Origin: an uncultured Prevotella sp.
Lineage (GTDB): Bacteria > Bacteroidota > Bacteroidia > Bacteroidales > Bacteroidaceae
Reading direction: 5' to 3'
Length of the DNA stretch: 21,231 nt
Assembly: GCA_902497035.1 (NCBI GenBank)
Contig: CABVDL010000042.1
Location: 1 to 21,231, forward strand
The notes under the pieces are model-generated. The model was given only the letters and a program-made list of their open reading frames with translations, made no database searches and had not been told where the DNA came from. Made by a program: the position numbers and the translations under genes. Of this stretch, positions 8,696-15,918 are shown one piece after another. Position 1 is the first letter of the stretch. Every line of letters starts with the position of its first letter.

Positions 8696-8720
8696 TGTCA
8701 TCTCCGCTAACTGCGGCTGC

Positions 8721-10259
8721 TTATCTCACTACCTTGAAGGTCTTGTTGCCCTGCCTGACAATATACACCTGTCCGGGCTGCATGCTGCCGACGCGCTGTC
8801 CGTTGACCGAGTAAATCTCCATGGGCTGTCCGTCGGCCTTGACATCGCCCACCTCCACGGCGCGCACGCCGGTGGTGGCGCCCTTGAAGGTCAGCGTATA
8901 GACCTTGCTTGCGGAGAGGTCGCCACTATATACAGAGACGGTTGCGATGGCATCGGCACCTGACTGGCGCAACTCCTTATACACGCGCGCGCCGTTGGCA
9001 CCCGTTGTGGTGACGCTGATGTCGTCGAGGCTGACGACCGCACCGCCGGTGAGCGTGTAGCGTGTGCTGTCGGCATCGAAGCCGTTGATGGTGGTGCCTT
9101 TATACGTGATGTCGCTTACATCGGGCGTGTTGTAGATGAGGCTCAGGTCATCGACATAGAGCGAGTCGGTGCTTCCCTTGCCTGGCTTGGCGTTGGTGGC
9201 CATGGTGAGCAGCAGGGCCTTGCCCTCGACGTTGCCGTCAACCATCTTGAAAGGCACTGCCACGCGCTTCCAGACGGGAGCGCCGGTGGTGAAGGTCGTG
9301 GCGATGGTGGTGTCCTTTGCCAGGGCGCGCACATTGGTGTAGGCCGTTGAGGAGGGATCCTGATAGTAGGTACCGTCGGTAAGGGCGGCGCTGATTGTAG
9401 CGTAAGGATAGCTGGCATTGGGCGTTCCCTGCTTGAAGGCCATCCAGACGACTACGCTGTCCGGCGTGCCGCCAATGGTCTGATAGAACGGGTCACCGTT
9501 GCTGTCCTTGTCCGTCTTGCTCATGTCGAGGTAGGCGTGGTTGGACTCATCAGCAGGGGTCGTGGAGCCTGCGTTCAGACGGCCGGTGGTTAAGGTGCCG
9601 TTGGCAGTGGTGAATCCGAAATCGACAGAATGCAACAGTGCGGCCTGCTTGCCGGTGGAACCCGGGCGCACCACATCGGACTTGAACACGAAAGGATTGT
9701 AGGCGGCCATATAGCCAATCACGGGATTGTCGTATGAGCAGCTCAGCATGTCGTGCCAGTTGTTAGGCTCATCTCCACTGGCAGTTCCCATCATCGAACT
9801 CAATGTTGCCGTATGCCAGTCCTCGAATCCGCTGTTCTTAAGCTGGTAGCCAAGGCCATCGTTGTTGCCAAACGCCACATGGATGGTCTGGCGCAGTAGA
9901 GGGTAGTAGATGTCGATCAGCGCATAGAGTTTGCCGTCTGTTTTCTCGGCCATGAGACTGAGCGGCATGGTGCCGAGTGAGAGCGTGACATCCTGTGCGG
10001 CCTTCAATGAGGTAACGCCATTGCTGGTAGTGCCAGCGATGTTGTCAACAACGATGTTGCCGAGTGAAAATGTCATGAACTTAAAGTTGTTGAGCGCGAA
10101 CTTGTAGCTGCCGTCAGCGTTTTCAGTCACAGAGATTGTTGACTGGATGGTCGGCATGGCCATTCCGCTCACCGTCACGGTGAGGTTGTCCGTGTAGTCG
10201 GTGGCGAACGAGGCCGTTGCCATCAGGGCCGACACGAAGAGGGTAAAAATTTTTTTCAT
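8721..10259 (-). CDS. Secreted calycin-like and PCMD domain protein with a C-terminal sorting-type tail
   Basis: Function unknown; probably an exported or surface carbohydrate-binding protein. The 512-residue product starts at the ATG at 10259 with a signal peptide (MKKIFTLFVSALMATASFA); the frame is open farther upstream but that part only shadows the preceding gene. Residues about 20-155 (YTDNLTVTVSGMAMPTIQST...) resemble the calycin-like beta-barrel domain seen in Bacteroidota exported proteins. About 160-400 (NSGFEDWH...NNWHDM...VDDLSLIYN) resemble the PCMD beta-sandwich domain, a putative carbohydrate-metabolism module. A smaller beta domain follows. The end (MEIYSVNGQRV...GQVYIVRQGNKTFKVV) looks like a type IX secretion or Por-type C-terminal tail. 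It is third in the minus-strand cassette, 23 bp after the beta-barrel gene, and is followed by the terminator at 8652-8693. Domain calls are from pattern recall. Confidence 0.78.
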   Translation of the reverse strand: MKKIFTLFVSALMATASFATDYTDNLTVTVSGMAMPTIQSTISVTENADGSYKFALNNFKFMTFSLGNIVVDNIAGTTSNGVTSLKAAQDVTLSLGTMPLSLMAEKTDGKLYALIDIYYPLLRQTIHVAFGNNDGLGYQLKNSGFEDWHTATLSSMMGTASGDEPNNWHDMLSCSYDNPVIGYMAAYNPFVFKSDVVRPGSTGKQAALLHSVDFGFTTANGTLTTGRLNAGSTTPADESNHAYLDMSKTDKDSNGDPFYQTIGGTPDSVVVWMAFKQGTPNASYPYATISAALTDGTYYQDPSSTAYTNVRALAKDTTIATTFTTGAPVWKRVAVPFKMVDGNVEGKALLLTMATNAKPGKGSTDSLYVDDLSLIYNTPDVSDITYKGTTINGFDADSTRYTLTGGAVVSLDDISVTTTGANGARVYKELRQSGADAIATVSVYSGDLSASKVYTLTFKGATTGVRAVEVGDVKADGQPMEIYSVNGQRVGSMQPGQVYIVRQGNKTFKVVR

Positions 10260-10282
10260 AAACTCTATTGATTTGATTTGTT

Positions 10283-11110
10283 CTAAAAGCGGTATCCAAA
10301 GCCAATGTTTCCGTAGATGGGGTGCAGGGTGTTGCGCACGGTGGTGAAGCCCTTTCGGAAGATGTTGTTGAAGGCGTAGGTCACGTTGAGGTTGACCGAG
10401 AAGTGGCGGTAGGCCCTCCAGGAGCCGCCGGCCTGCATGCCCCACGTGAAGTGCCTGAGGTCGTTGTCGAACTCGTAGGTGGCCTGCTGTCCCTTCTCAT
10501 AGACAATCTTCTCGCCTGTCGGGTTTCCGCTGCGCAGGTAGCCGTCGGTGACATAGCCCGAGAACGAGCCGTCGCAGCGCCAGGAGACGAACGGGCCGGC
10601 GCTAATCTTCCACCGGTCGTTGAAGCGGTAGTCGGCCGTGACGGGCAGGGTGAGGTAGGTGGCGTCGTACTTGATGTTGACGAAGCCCGTCCAATAGCCG
10701 CTCACGCGGTCGCCGTCGCGTATGATTTCCGTGTGGTAGTTCTTCACGTCGGCATTCACCTCCATCGACTTGCTCTCAGCCCTGAGCGCCATCGACGTGC
10801 CCCAGTGGCGGCTCTGGCCCCACCATTTTGTCACCTTTCCCTCAAGCGAGGTGTTGAGGCCCGGGTTGTATTTTCTCACTTTCCTCACCTCCCTCGGCAG
10901 GCCGAGCGGAGCCGCTCCGCCGATGTTCAGTCCGGCGTTCAGCTCCCAGGTCCAGCCTTTCTGCTGCATGTTGATGAGGTTTTGGTCGCGGTCGTTTATG
11001 TTTTCCTGCGCATTGGCAGGCATTGCGAGAGACGTCGCGACAACCAGCGCGGCTATTGTCCTGAGGCCACGCAGTGAGGGGAAGTATTGTGTGATAGTGG
11101 TTTTATTCAT
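10283..11110 (-). CDS. Outer-membrane beta-barrel protein
   Basis: The 275-residue protein has a signal peptide (MNKTTITQYFPSLRGLRTIAALVVATSLAMPANA, probable cut before QE) and then alternating amphipathic strands rich in Tyr, Trp and Gly. It ends in aromatic phenylalanine (NIGFGYRF), the usual C-terminal signature for barrel insertion. It resembles PorT/OmpA-like barrels of Bacteroidota, but I cannot name a function. I chose the ATG at 11110 because it overlaps the upstream stop as ATGAATAA (8 nt), indicating translational coupling; an ATG at 11128 would add six residues before the signal peptide. It lies between two PCMD proteins, so it may anchor or export one of them; that is inference. 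Confidence 0.82.
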   Translation of the reverse strand: MNKTTITQYFPSLRGLRTIAALVVATSLAMPANAQENINDRDQNLINMQQKGWTWELNAGLNIGGAAPLGLPREVRKVRKYNPGLNTSLEGKVTKWWGQSRHWGTSMALRAESKSMEVNADVKNYHTEIIRDGDRVSGYWTGFVNIKYDATYLTLPVTADYRFNDRWKISAGPFVSWRCDGSFSGYVTDGYLRSGNPTGEKIVYEKGQQATYEFDNDLRHFTWGMQAGGSWRAYRHFSVNLNVTYAFNNIFRKGFTTVRNTLHPIYGNIGFGYRF

Positions 11111-12299
11111 AGCTGAGGTGTATTTCATCTACATAGAGCGTGCTGCCTATTGCGCCGGAGAACGTGGCGCCGTCGGCACTTGACGATAGGATGATGGCGA
11201 TGTTGTAGCGACCCTCCTCCAGTTTCTTTCGGTCGATGGTCTTGCCGTTCTGTGCGGTGAAAGGCACGTCGAACCTCACCCACTCGTTGCCCGACTGGTG
11301 GTCGGTCACGTCGGCGCGCAGCACGATGTTCTTCGAGGTCATCACGGTGTTGCCGTCAATGTATGGCTCGTCCTTGGTTACCTCATACACGATGGCGTAT
11401 ATCGAGAAGTCGTCGGTCTTGCCCGGCACTGGCTCCGTGCCGTAGTTTCCGGCCGAGCCGGTCAGCTTGCGGTATTCGGACCCCGGCAGATATTTGTAGT
11501 AGCCGCTCATCGACGAGGGTACGGTGTTGTGCAACGGGATGCCGAAATGCGTGGAGGCAGGCATGTCACTCATGTTCACCTCGAACGAGCCGAGAAACAG
11601 GTTGCCCGCCGCGATGGGCGCGCCAAACATCGCCCCGAGGGCTCCGGTGGAGATGGTGGTGAGCTTTGCGCATTTGCCGCTTTTGCCGTTGTCGGCCTGC
11701 GAGGTGGGGTAGTCGCTGGGAGAGGGGTTGCTGGCGGCCAGTGTCACCAAGGCCCCCTGGTTGCCGCTACCCCAGTCGATGCGGTTGCCGCCTACGGTCT
11801 CATAGAATATCTGGAACATCGGCTTGCCGCCAAACTCATAGTATCTCACGTTGTCGAAATGGAAGTCGGAGGGCGTGGCATTGTTCACCACGTTCACCGT
11901 GTATTGCTTGGACCATTGCCCGTCCTGCGAGGTTACGGTGTAGGTCTGCGGCGTCGATTCGTAGAGATACGTGGTGTCGGTGGAGCCGTCGTCCTTGTCG
12001 GTCAGCTGCATTCTTGTAGAGAAGAACTGCCTTGGCGTGCCCGAGGCCGGACTGATGGTGGCCCCCTCGGTCAGCGTGAAGACCGGTGCGAGGATACTGT
12101 CGCCGGTATTGGCGAAAAGCGTCACGTCGTTGTTGTTGATTACCGGGGCCCGCAGCAGCTGATGGTCTGCCCCGAGGCTGACGCCGGTGATGTCGGCCTC
12201 AGCGTTGAGCGCCTCTTCCTTGATGCAGGAGGAGAGGCATAGAGACACGACGGCGGCCGTCAGAAAGGCTTTTCCGGTGCTTGTGATGTCGTAAAGCAT
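11103..12299 (-). CDS. PCMD domain-containing surface lipoprotein
   Basis: The 398-residue protein has a lipoprotein signal peptide ending in LSSC, with lipid-bearing C25. The residues after it, IKEEA, fit the Bacteroidota lipoprotein export signal (Lys followed by two acidic residues), predicting exposure on the cell surface. Residues about 30-140 look like one or two Ig-like beta modules (…YTVTSQDGQWSKQYTVNVV). Residues about 145-398 (DFHFDNVRYYEFGG...TLYVDEIHLSYE) fit the PCMD domain, a putative carbohydrate-binding beta-sandwich. It is the first gene of the cassette, preceded by a -7 promoter match at 12332-12340, and overlaps the next gene by 8 nt. No SusC/SusD pair is nearby, so this is not a standard polysaccharide utilisation locus. 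Ligand unknown. Confidence 0.8.
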   Translation of the reverse strand: MLYDITSTGKAFLTAAVVSLCLSSCIKEEALNAEADITGVSLGADHQLLRAPVINNNDVTLFANTGDSILAPVFTLTEGATISPASGTPRQFFSTRMQLTDKDDGSTDTTYLYESTPQTYTVTSQDGQWSKQYTVNVVNNATPSDFHFDNVRYYEFGGKPMFQIFYETVGGNRIDWGSGNQGALVTLAASNPSPSDYPTSQADNGKSGKCAKLTTISTGALGAMFGAPIAAGNLFLGSFEVNMSDMPASTHFGIPLHNTVPSSMSGYYKYLPGSEYRKLTGSAGNYGTEPVPGKTDDFSIYAIVYEVTKDEPYIDGNTVMTSKNIVLRADVTDHQSGNEWVRFDVPFTAQNGKTIDRKKLEEGRYNIAIILSSSADGATFSGAIGSTLYVDEIHLSYE

Positions 12300-12331
12300 G
12301 CGTAAATATCCTAATTACAATACATTATTTT

Positions 12332-12340
12332 GCAAAGTTA
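12332..12340 (-). promoter_or_regulatory. -7 promoter element of the surface-protein cassette
   Basis: The minus strand reads TAACTTTGC, an exact TAnnTTTGC match, 32 nt upstream of the ATG at 12299. No TTTG lies at the ideal 19-bp distance, so the -33 side is weak or degenerate. Confidence 0.6.
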
Positions 12341-12467
12341 CTACAAAATTTCCCGTTTTCCCGTTTTGGGGAGCCTAAAACATATTTAAAACGTCAAAAT
12401 ACCTTTAATTAGCCGGCATTTTTAATTATTTCTATTCCTTTTCTCTTCTACTTTGCGGCAAAATAGT

Positions 12468-12476
12468 TAATTTTGC
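12468..12476 (+). promoter_or_regulatory. -7 promoter element of dapB
   Basis: TAATTTTGC matches TAnnTTTGC and lies 29 nt before the dapB ATG, giving a leader of roughly 20-25 nt. The expected -33 position has no clear TTTG. It shares the 206-bp AT-rich divergent region 12300-12505 with the promoter of the surface cassette; nothing else stands out there. Confidence 0.6.
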
Positions 12477-12505
12477 AGTATTATGCAGTAAATAGTTTGT
12501 GAATT

Positions 12506-13261
12506 ATGAAGATAGCTTTGATTGGCTACGGCAAGATGGGGCACATGATAGAGCAGATAGCCCTTGCCCGTGGTCACGAAATCGTTTGCAAGATTGACAA
12601 GGACAATCAGTCCGACTTCGACAGTCCGGCCTTTGCCTCAGCCGACGTCGCCATTGAGTTTACCAACCCTACAGCCGCCTACGGCAACTATCTCAAGGCT
12701 TTCAGCCACAACGTGAAGGTGGTGAGCGGCTCCACAGGCTGGATGAAAGACCACAAGGCTGACGTGGAGGCACTGACCAAGGACGGAAGGCAGACACTTT
12801 TCTGGGCCAGCAACTTCTCCATCGGTGTGGCCATATTCTCTGCCGTCAACCGTTATCTGTCCAAGATAATGAACCAGTTTCCGCAGTACGACGTGTCGCT
12901 TACCGAGACCCACCACGTGCATAAGCTTGACGCGCCGAGCGGCACGGCCATCACCCTGGCCGAGGAGATTGTCGAAAGGCTCGACCGCAAGCAGTCGTGG
13001 AAAGCCGGTACCGTGACCTGGGACGACGGCCATGTTGACGGCTCCGACGACCATAAGGCTGACGAGCTGTTGGTGAGCAGCGTCCGCCACGATGAGGTGC
13101 CGGGCATCCACAGCATCCGCTACGACTCCGAGGCCGACAGCATCACCATCACCCACGACGCCCACTCGCGCAAGGGATTTGCCCTCGGGGCCGTGCTGGC
13201 CGCCGAGTTCACGCTGAACCATACCGGCCTGCTGACCACCAGCGACCTGTTTAAGTTCTGA
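12506..13261 (+). CDS. dapB: 4-hydroxy-tetrahydrodipicolinate reductase
   Basis: DapB reduces the product of DapA with NAD(P)H in the cytoplasm, on the way to meso-diaminopimelate (for peptidoglycan) and lysine. The 251-residue protein has the N-terminal nucleotide-binding motif IGYGKMGHMI (about 6-15) and the signature ETHHVHKLDAPSGTA. In that signature H136 and K140 align with the catalytic histidine and lysine of E. coli DapB (H159, K163). It also has the C-terminal GFALGAVLAAEF segment. It is about 20 residues shorter than the E. coli enzyme, which I recall as normal in this phylum. It is first in a plus-strand cluster, 31 bp before lepB. Confidence 0.96.
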   Translation: MKIALIGYGKMGHMIEQIALARGHEIVCKIDKDNQSDFDSPAFASADVAIEFTNPTAAYGNYLKAFSHNVKVVSGSTGWMKDHKADVEALTKDGRQTLFWASNFSIGVAIFSAVNRYLSKIMNQFPQYDVSLTETHHVHKLDAPSGTAITLAEEIVERLDRKQSWKAGTVTWDDGHVDGSDDHKADELLVSSVRHDEVPGIHSIRYDSEADSITITHDAHSRKGFALGAVLAAEFTLNHTGLLTTSDLFKF

Positions 13262-13292
13262 GTCAAACTGACTGATTAACCGCAAGCAGAAA

Positions 13293-14759
13293 ATGATAGA
13301 TAAGGAGAGAGCACGGCTCGATATGAGAAAGCAGTGGCTGAAGTTTGCCATTGCCATTGTTTGTTATGTGATTTTCGTAGTCTGGATGTCGCCGCGCACC
13401 GTCGTAGGCTGGGTGCTCACCCTGGTGGGCGCGCTGTTCATCTTCGACTGCTACATCTCGAAGAAGGTGCGCTGGCAGTGGTGGAAAGACGCGTCGGGCC
13501 CGGTAAGGTTCATCATGAGCTGGGTCGATGCCCTGGTGTTTGCCCTGGTGGCCGTGTATTTCATCAACCTTTTCCTCTTCCAGAACTACGTCATCCCCTC
13601 GTCGTCGCTGGAGAAAAGCCTGCTCACGGGCGACTACCTGTTTGTGTCGAAGCTCAGCTACGGGCCGCGCATTCCGCAGACACCGCTCACCATGCCCCTC
13701 ACACAGCACACGCTGCCCATCATCAATACCAAGAGCTACATAGAGTGGCCTCATTGGGACTACCGCCGCATCAAGGGACTGGGCCATGTGAGGCTCAACG
13801 ACATTGTGGTGTTCAACTATCCCGCAGGCGACTCCATCCTTACCGAGGACCGCTATCAGGCGCAGGACTACTACGGCATGATATACGGCATCGGCGAGCA
13901 ACTCTACCAGCAGCAGACGCCCAATCCCGTCAACCCTGCCACGCTCTCGCCCCAGCAGCAGTGGGACTACTACAAGGCCATGCGCGCCATAGGACGCAAC
14001 TATATCGCCAACAATCCCAATGAGTATGGCTCCATAGACCACCGTCCGACCGACCGGCGCGAGAACTATGTGAAACGCTGCGTAGGCCTGCCCGGACAGA
14101 CCCTGCAGATCAAGAACCGCATCATCTACATCAACGGCAAGCCCAACAAGGAGCCGGAGAACGTGCAGTATAGCTACTATGTGAAGCTCAAGGCCAACAT
14201 TCCCGACGACGTGCTGAAGATGCTGAACATCTCGCAGGAAGACCTTACGAGCCTCAACCAGAACCGTTTCATGCCGCTCACCAAGCGCGCCGTGAAATAT
14301 CTCAGCGGCCGCAAGGACCTCGTGGCGAGCATTAAGCTCAACACCGACGCCCAGCCCGGCGGCCTCTATCCCCTCGATGCCTGGACAGGATGGACGGTAG
14401 ATAACTACGGTCCCATCTGGATACCCAAGCGCGGAGCCACGGTGAGGCTCAACATGAGAAACATCGCCATCTATGAGCGGCCCATCCGCGTGTATGAGGG
14501 CAACGACCTCGTAGTGAGAAACAACCATATCTACATCAATGGCAAGGAGGCTCACAGCTATACCTTCAAGCTCGACTACTACTGGATGATGGGCGACAAC
14601 CGCCACAATTCAGCCGACTCCCGCTACTGGGGCTTTGTGCCTGAGGACCATATTGTGGGCAAGCCCATCTTTATCTGGTGGAGCTCCGACCCCGACCGCA
14701 AGGGCTTCAGCGGCGTGCGCTGGGGCCGGTTGTTCAAATGGGTTGACAAGATTAAATGA
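13293..14759 (+). CDS. lepB: Signal peptidase I
   Basis: An inner-membrane serine protease that removes signal peptides from exported proteins. It is large for the family (488 residues), as is common in Bacteroidota. Two or three hydrophobic segments occupy about residues 17-55 and 74-98. The catalytic serine is probably S105 in IPSSSLEKSLLTGD, followed by Leu where Met is usual. The catalytic lysine is K261 in YVKRCVGLPGQ, where the usual Asp after PG is Gln. The C-terminal signature GDNRHNSADSRYWGFVPEDHIVG is intact. A long insertion between the serine and lysine boxes (about 121-255) explains the length. It lies between dapB (31 bp upstream) and the degenerate paralogue, which it overlaps by 4 nt (ATGA). 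Confidence 0.94.
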   Translation: MIDKERARLDMRKQWLKFAIAIVCYVIFVVWMSPRTVVGWVLTLVGALFIFDCYISKKVRWQWWKDASGPVRFIMSWVDALVFALVAVYFINLFLFQNYVIPSSSLEKSLLTGDYLFVSKLSYGPRIPQTPLTMPLTQHTLPIINTKSYIEWPHWDYRRIKGLGHVRLNDIVVFNYPAGDSILTEDRYQAQDYYGMIYGIGEQLYQQQTPNPVNPATLSPQQQWDYYKAMRAIGRNYIANNPNEYGSIDHRPTDRRENYVKRCVGLPGQTLQIKNRIIYINGKPNKEPENVQYSYYVKLKANIPDDVLKMLNISQEDLTSLNQNRFMPLTKRAVKYLSGRKDLVASIKLNTDAQPGGLYPLDAWTGWTVDNYGPIWIPKRGATVRLNMRNIAIYERPIRVYEGNDLVVRNNHIYINGKEAHSYTFKLDYYWMMGDNRHNSADSRYWGFVPEDHIVGKPIFIWWSSDPDRKGFSGVRWGRLFKWVDKIK

Positions 14760-15184
14760 AGCAGGTGCTGAAGTTTGCGGCTGCCTTATGCGTGGCCCTT
14801 GTCCTGGTGTTGGGAGTCCGCGCCGTGGCGCTCAGCCTTTGCCGTGTGCCTTCCGACATAGGCCGTGTGCTGCATCGGGGCGACAGGGTGTGGGTGAACA
14901 AGCTCGCGCGCACCGCAAACTTCAGCCGTGGCGACATCGTGGTGTTTGTGGCCCACGGCACCCCTCAGCCTTTCTCTCTCTACACCCGCGACGAGGCCAT
15001 CGGCTGCGTCGTGGCGGTGCCGGGCGACACCATTGCCGTTGCCGGCAAAAGCTATCGCATTCCCTACCGCTGCTGCGACCGTTGCGGCTGCGACGACTGC
15101 CGCCTCTATCTTGTCGATACGGGACACGGACGCTGCCTTGTCCATAAGCATCAGGTGGTGGGACGCTGCCACCGGTTCCTCTAA
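14756..15184 (+). CDS. Degenerate signal-peptidase-I-like (S26) protein with a cysteine cluster
   Basis: A 142-residue homologue of signal peptidase I that appears catalytically inactive. An N-terminal hydrophobic segment (about 5-29) is followed by RVPSDIGRVLHRGDRVWVNK, which aligns with lepB IPSSSLEKSLLTGDYLFVSK but has no serine at the catalytic position. The lysine box is IGCVVAVPGDTI (82-93), where lepB has VKRCVGLPGQ; the lysine is gone. The GDNRxxSxDSR box is replaced by LVDTGHGRCLVHKHQ. A cysteine cluster (C106, C107, C110, C112, C115, with C127 and C138) could bind metal or form disulfides. The frame is intact and starts with an ATG overlapping the lepB stop by 4 nt, so it is probably translated with LepB. 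Role unknown: a LepB partner, regulator or decaying duplicate. Confidence 0.7.
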   Translation: MKQVLKFAAALCVALVLVLGVRAVALSLCRVPSDIGRVLHRGDRVWVNKLARTANFSRGDIVVFVAHGTPQPFSLYTRDEAIGCVVAVPGDTIAVAGKSYRIPYRCCDRCGCDDCRLYLVDTGHGRCLVHKHQVVGRCHRFL

Positions 15185-15196
15185 ACCGCTTGCCTG

Positions 15197-15841
15197 ATGA
15201 CGTGTCTTTTGTCAACCACTTATTTCGGTCCTGTGCAATGGTACCAGAAGCTCAACCGCCATGCGTTGTGTCTCATTGAGCAGCACGACCATTTCATCAA
15301 GCAAACCTACCGCAACCGCTGCGTCATCGCCACCACACAGGGGCCGCAGGCACTCACTGTGCCGGTGGAGAAATACGTCAACGATGTCACTGAGACGCGC
15401 GACATCCGCATCAGCGACCACGGCAACTGGCGTCATCTTCATTGGAACGCGCTGCTGTCGGCCTACGGCGAAAGCCCTTTCTTCGAGTTTTATGCTGACG
15501 ACATACGCCCTTTCTTTGAGCAGCGGTGGACCTACCTGCTCGACTTCAACCTGGCCATCACCCATAAGCTCTGCGAGCTGCTCGACATTGAGCCTGAGCT
15601 GAGGCTTACCACGGAGTATGGGGTTGATGGGGTGAATGGGGTTGATGGGGTAGATGGGAAAGAAGACCTCGTGGAAAACGACTACCGCAACGCCATCCGG
15701 CCGAAGCATCCGCTGCCCGATGCCTCGTTTGAGCCAAAGCCTTACTATCAGGTCTATCAGCAGAAGCTGGGCTTTCTTCCCAACCTCTCCGTTCTCGACC
15801 TGCTTTTCAATATGGGCAACGAGGCAGTGCTTTGGCTGTAA
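15197..15841 (+). CDS. WbqC family protein
   Basis: The 214-residue protein matches the WbqC family, named after a gene in O-antigen clusters; a biochemical role is not firmly known. The N-terminus LLSTTYFGPVQWYQKLNRH and the following IKQTYRNRCVIATTQGPQ and HLHWNALLSAYGESPFFEFY segments are typical of the family. A 36-bp microsatellite of four 9-bp units (15623-15658) encodes VDGVNGVDGVDG at about residues 143-154; it sits between two conserved parts and probably forms a flexible loop. It follows the signal-peptidase-like gene by 12 bp and is last in the dapB-lepB cluster. Confidence 0.85.
   Translation: MTCLLSTTYFGPVQWYQKLNRHALCLIEQHDHFIKQTYRNRCVIATTQGPQALTVPVEKYVNDVTETRDIRISDHGNWRHLHWNALLSAYGESPFFEFYADDIRPFFEQRWTYLLDFNLAITHKLCELLDIEPELRLTTEYGVDGVNGVDGVDGKEDLVENDYRNAIRPKHPLPDASFEPKPYYQVYQQKLGFLPNLSVLDLLFNMGNEAVLWL
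15623..15658 (+). repeat. In-frame 9-bp microsatellite within the wbqC-family gene
   Basis: Four consecutive 9-bp units (GTTGATGGG, GTGAATGGG, GTTGATGGG, GTAGATGGG) encode VDG, VNG, VDG, VDG. The period is a multiple of three, so unit gain or loss would change loop length without a frameshift. Confidence 0.9.
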
Positions 15842-15858
15842 AACCACCCATTATTAGA

Positions 15859-15879
15859 GGGCTGGCACAAGACCGGCCC
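15859..15879. terminator. Possible hairpin between convergent genes
   Basis: GGGCTGG (15859-15865) can pair with CCGGCCC (15873-15879) through one U-G wobble and a 7-nt loop, in the 77-bp gap between the convergent wbqC-family and M16 genes. There is no T tract. Its GGCTGGCACAAGACCGGCC core resembles the hairpin at the ends of the local repeat element. Confidence 0.35.
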
Positions 15880-15918
15880 CTGCAGTCCCACCATATACTA
15901 CACCATGTTTATGGCGAT

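Noticed and set aside
10260..10445. 62-residue N-terminal extension of the calycin-like/PCMD protein
   Set aside because: The added part overlaps the end of the beta-barrel gene in another frame, and a proper signal peptide starts at the ATG at 10259.
13263..14606. Long antisense frame (447 codons) opposite lepB
   Set aside because: It is complementary to a gene with clear catalytic boxes, and its own translation shows no family features.
15859..15879. A further copy of the inverted-repeat element end
   Set aside because: The similarity is limited to about 19 bp of hairpin core with several differences, so I list it only as a possible terminator.
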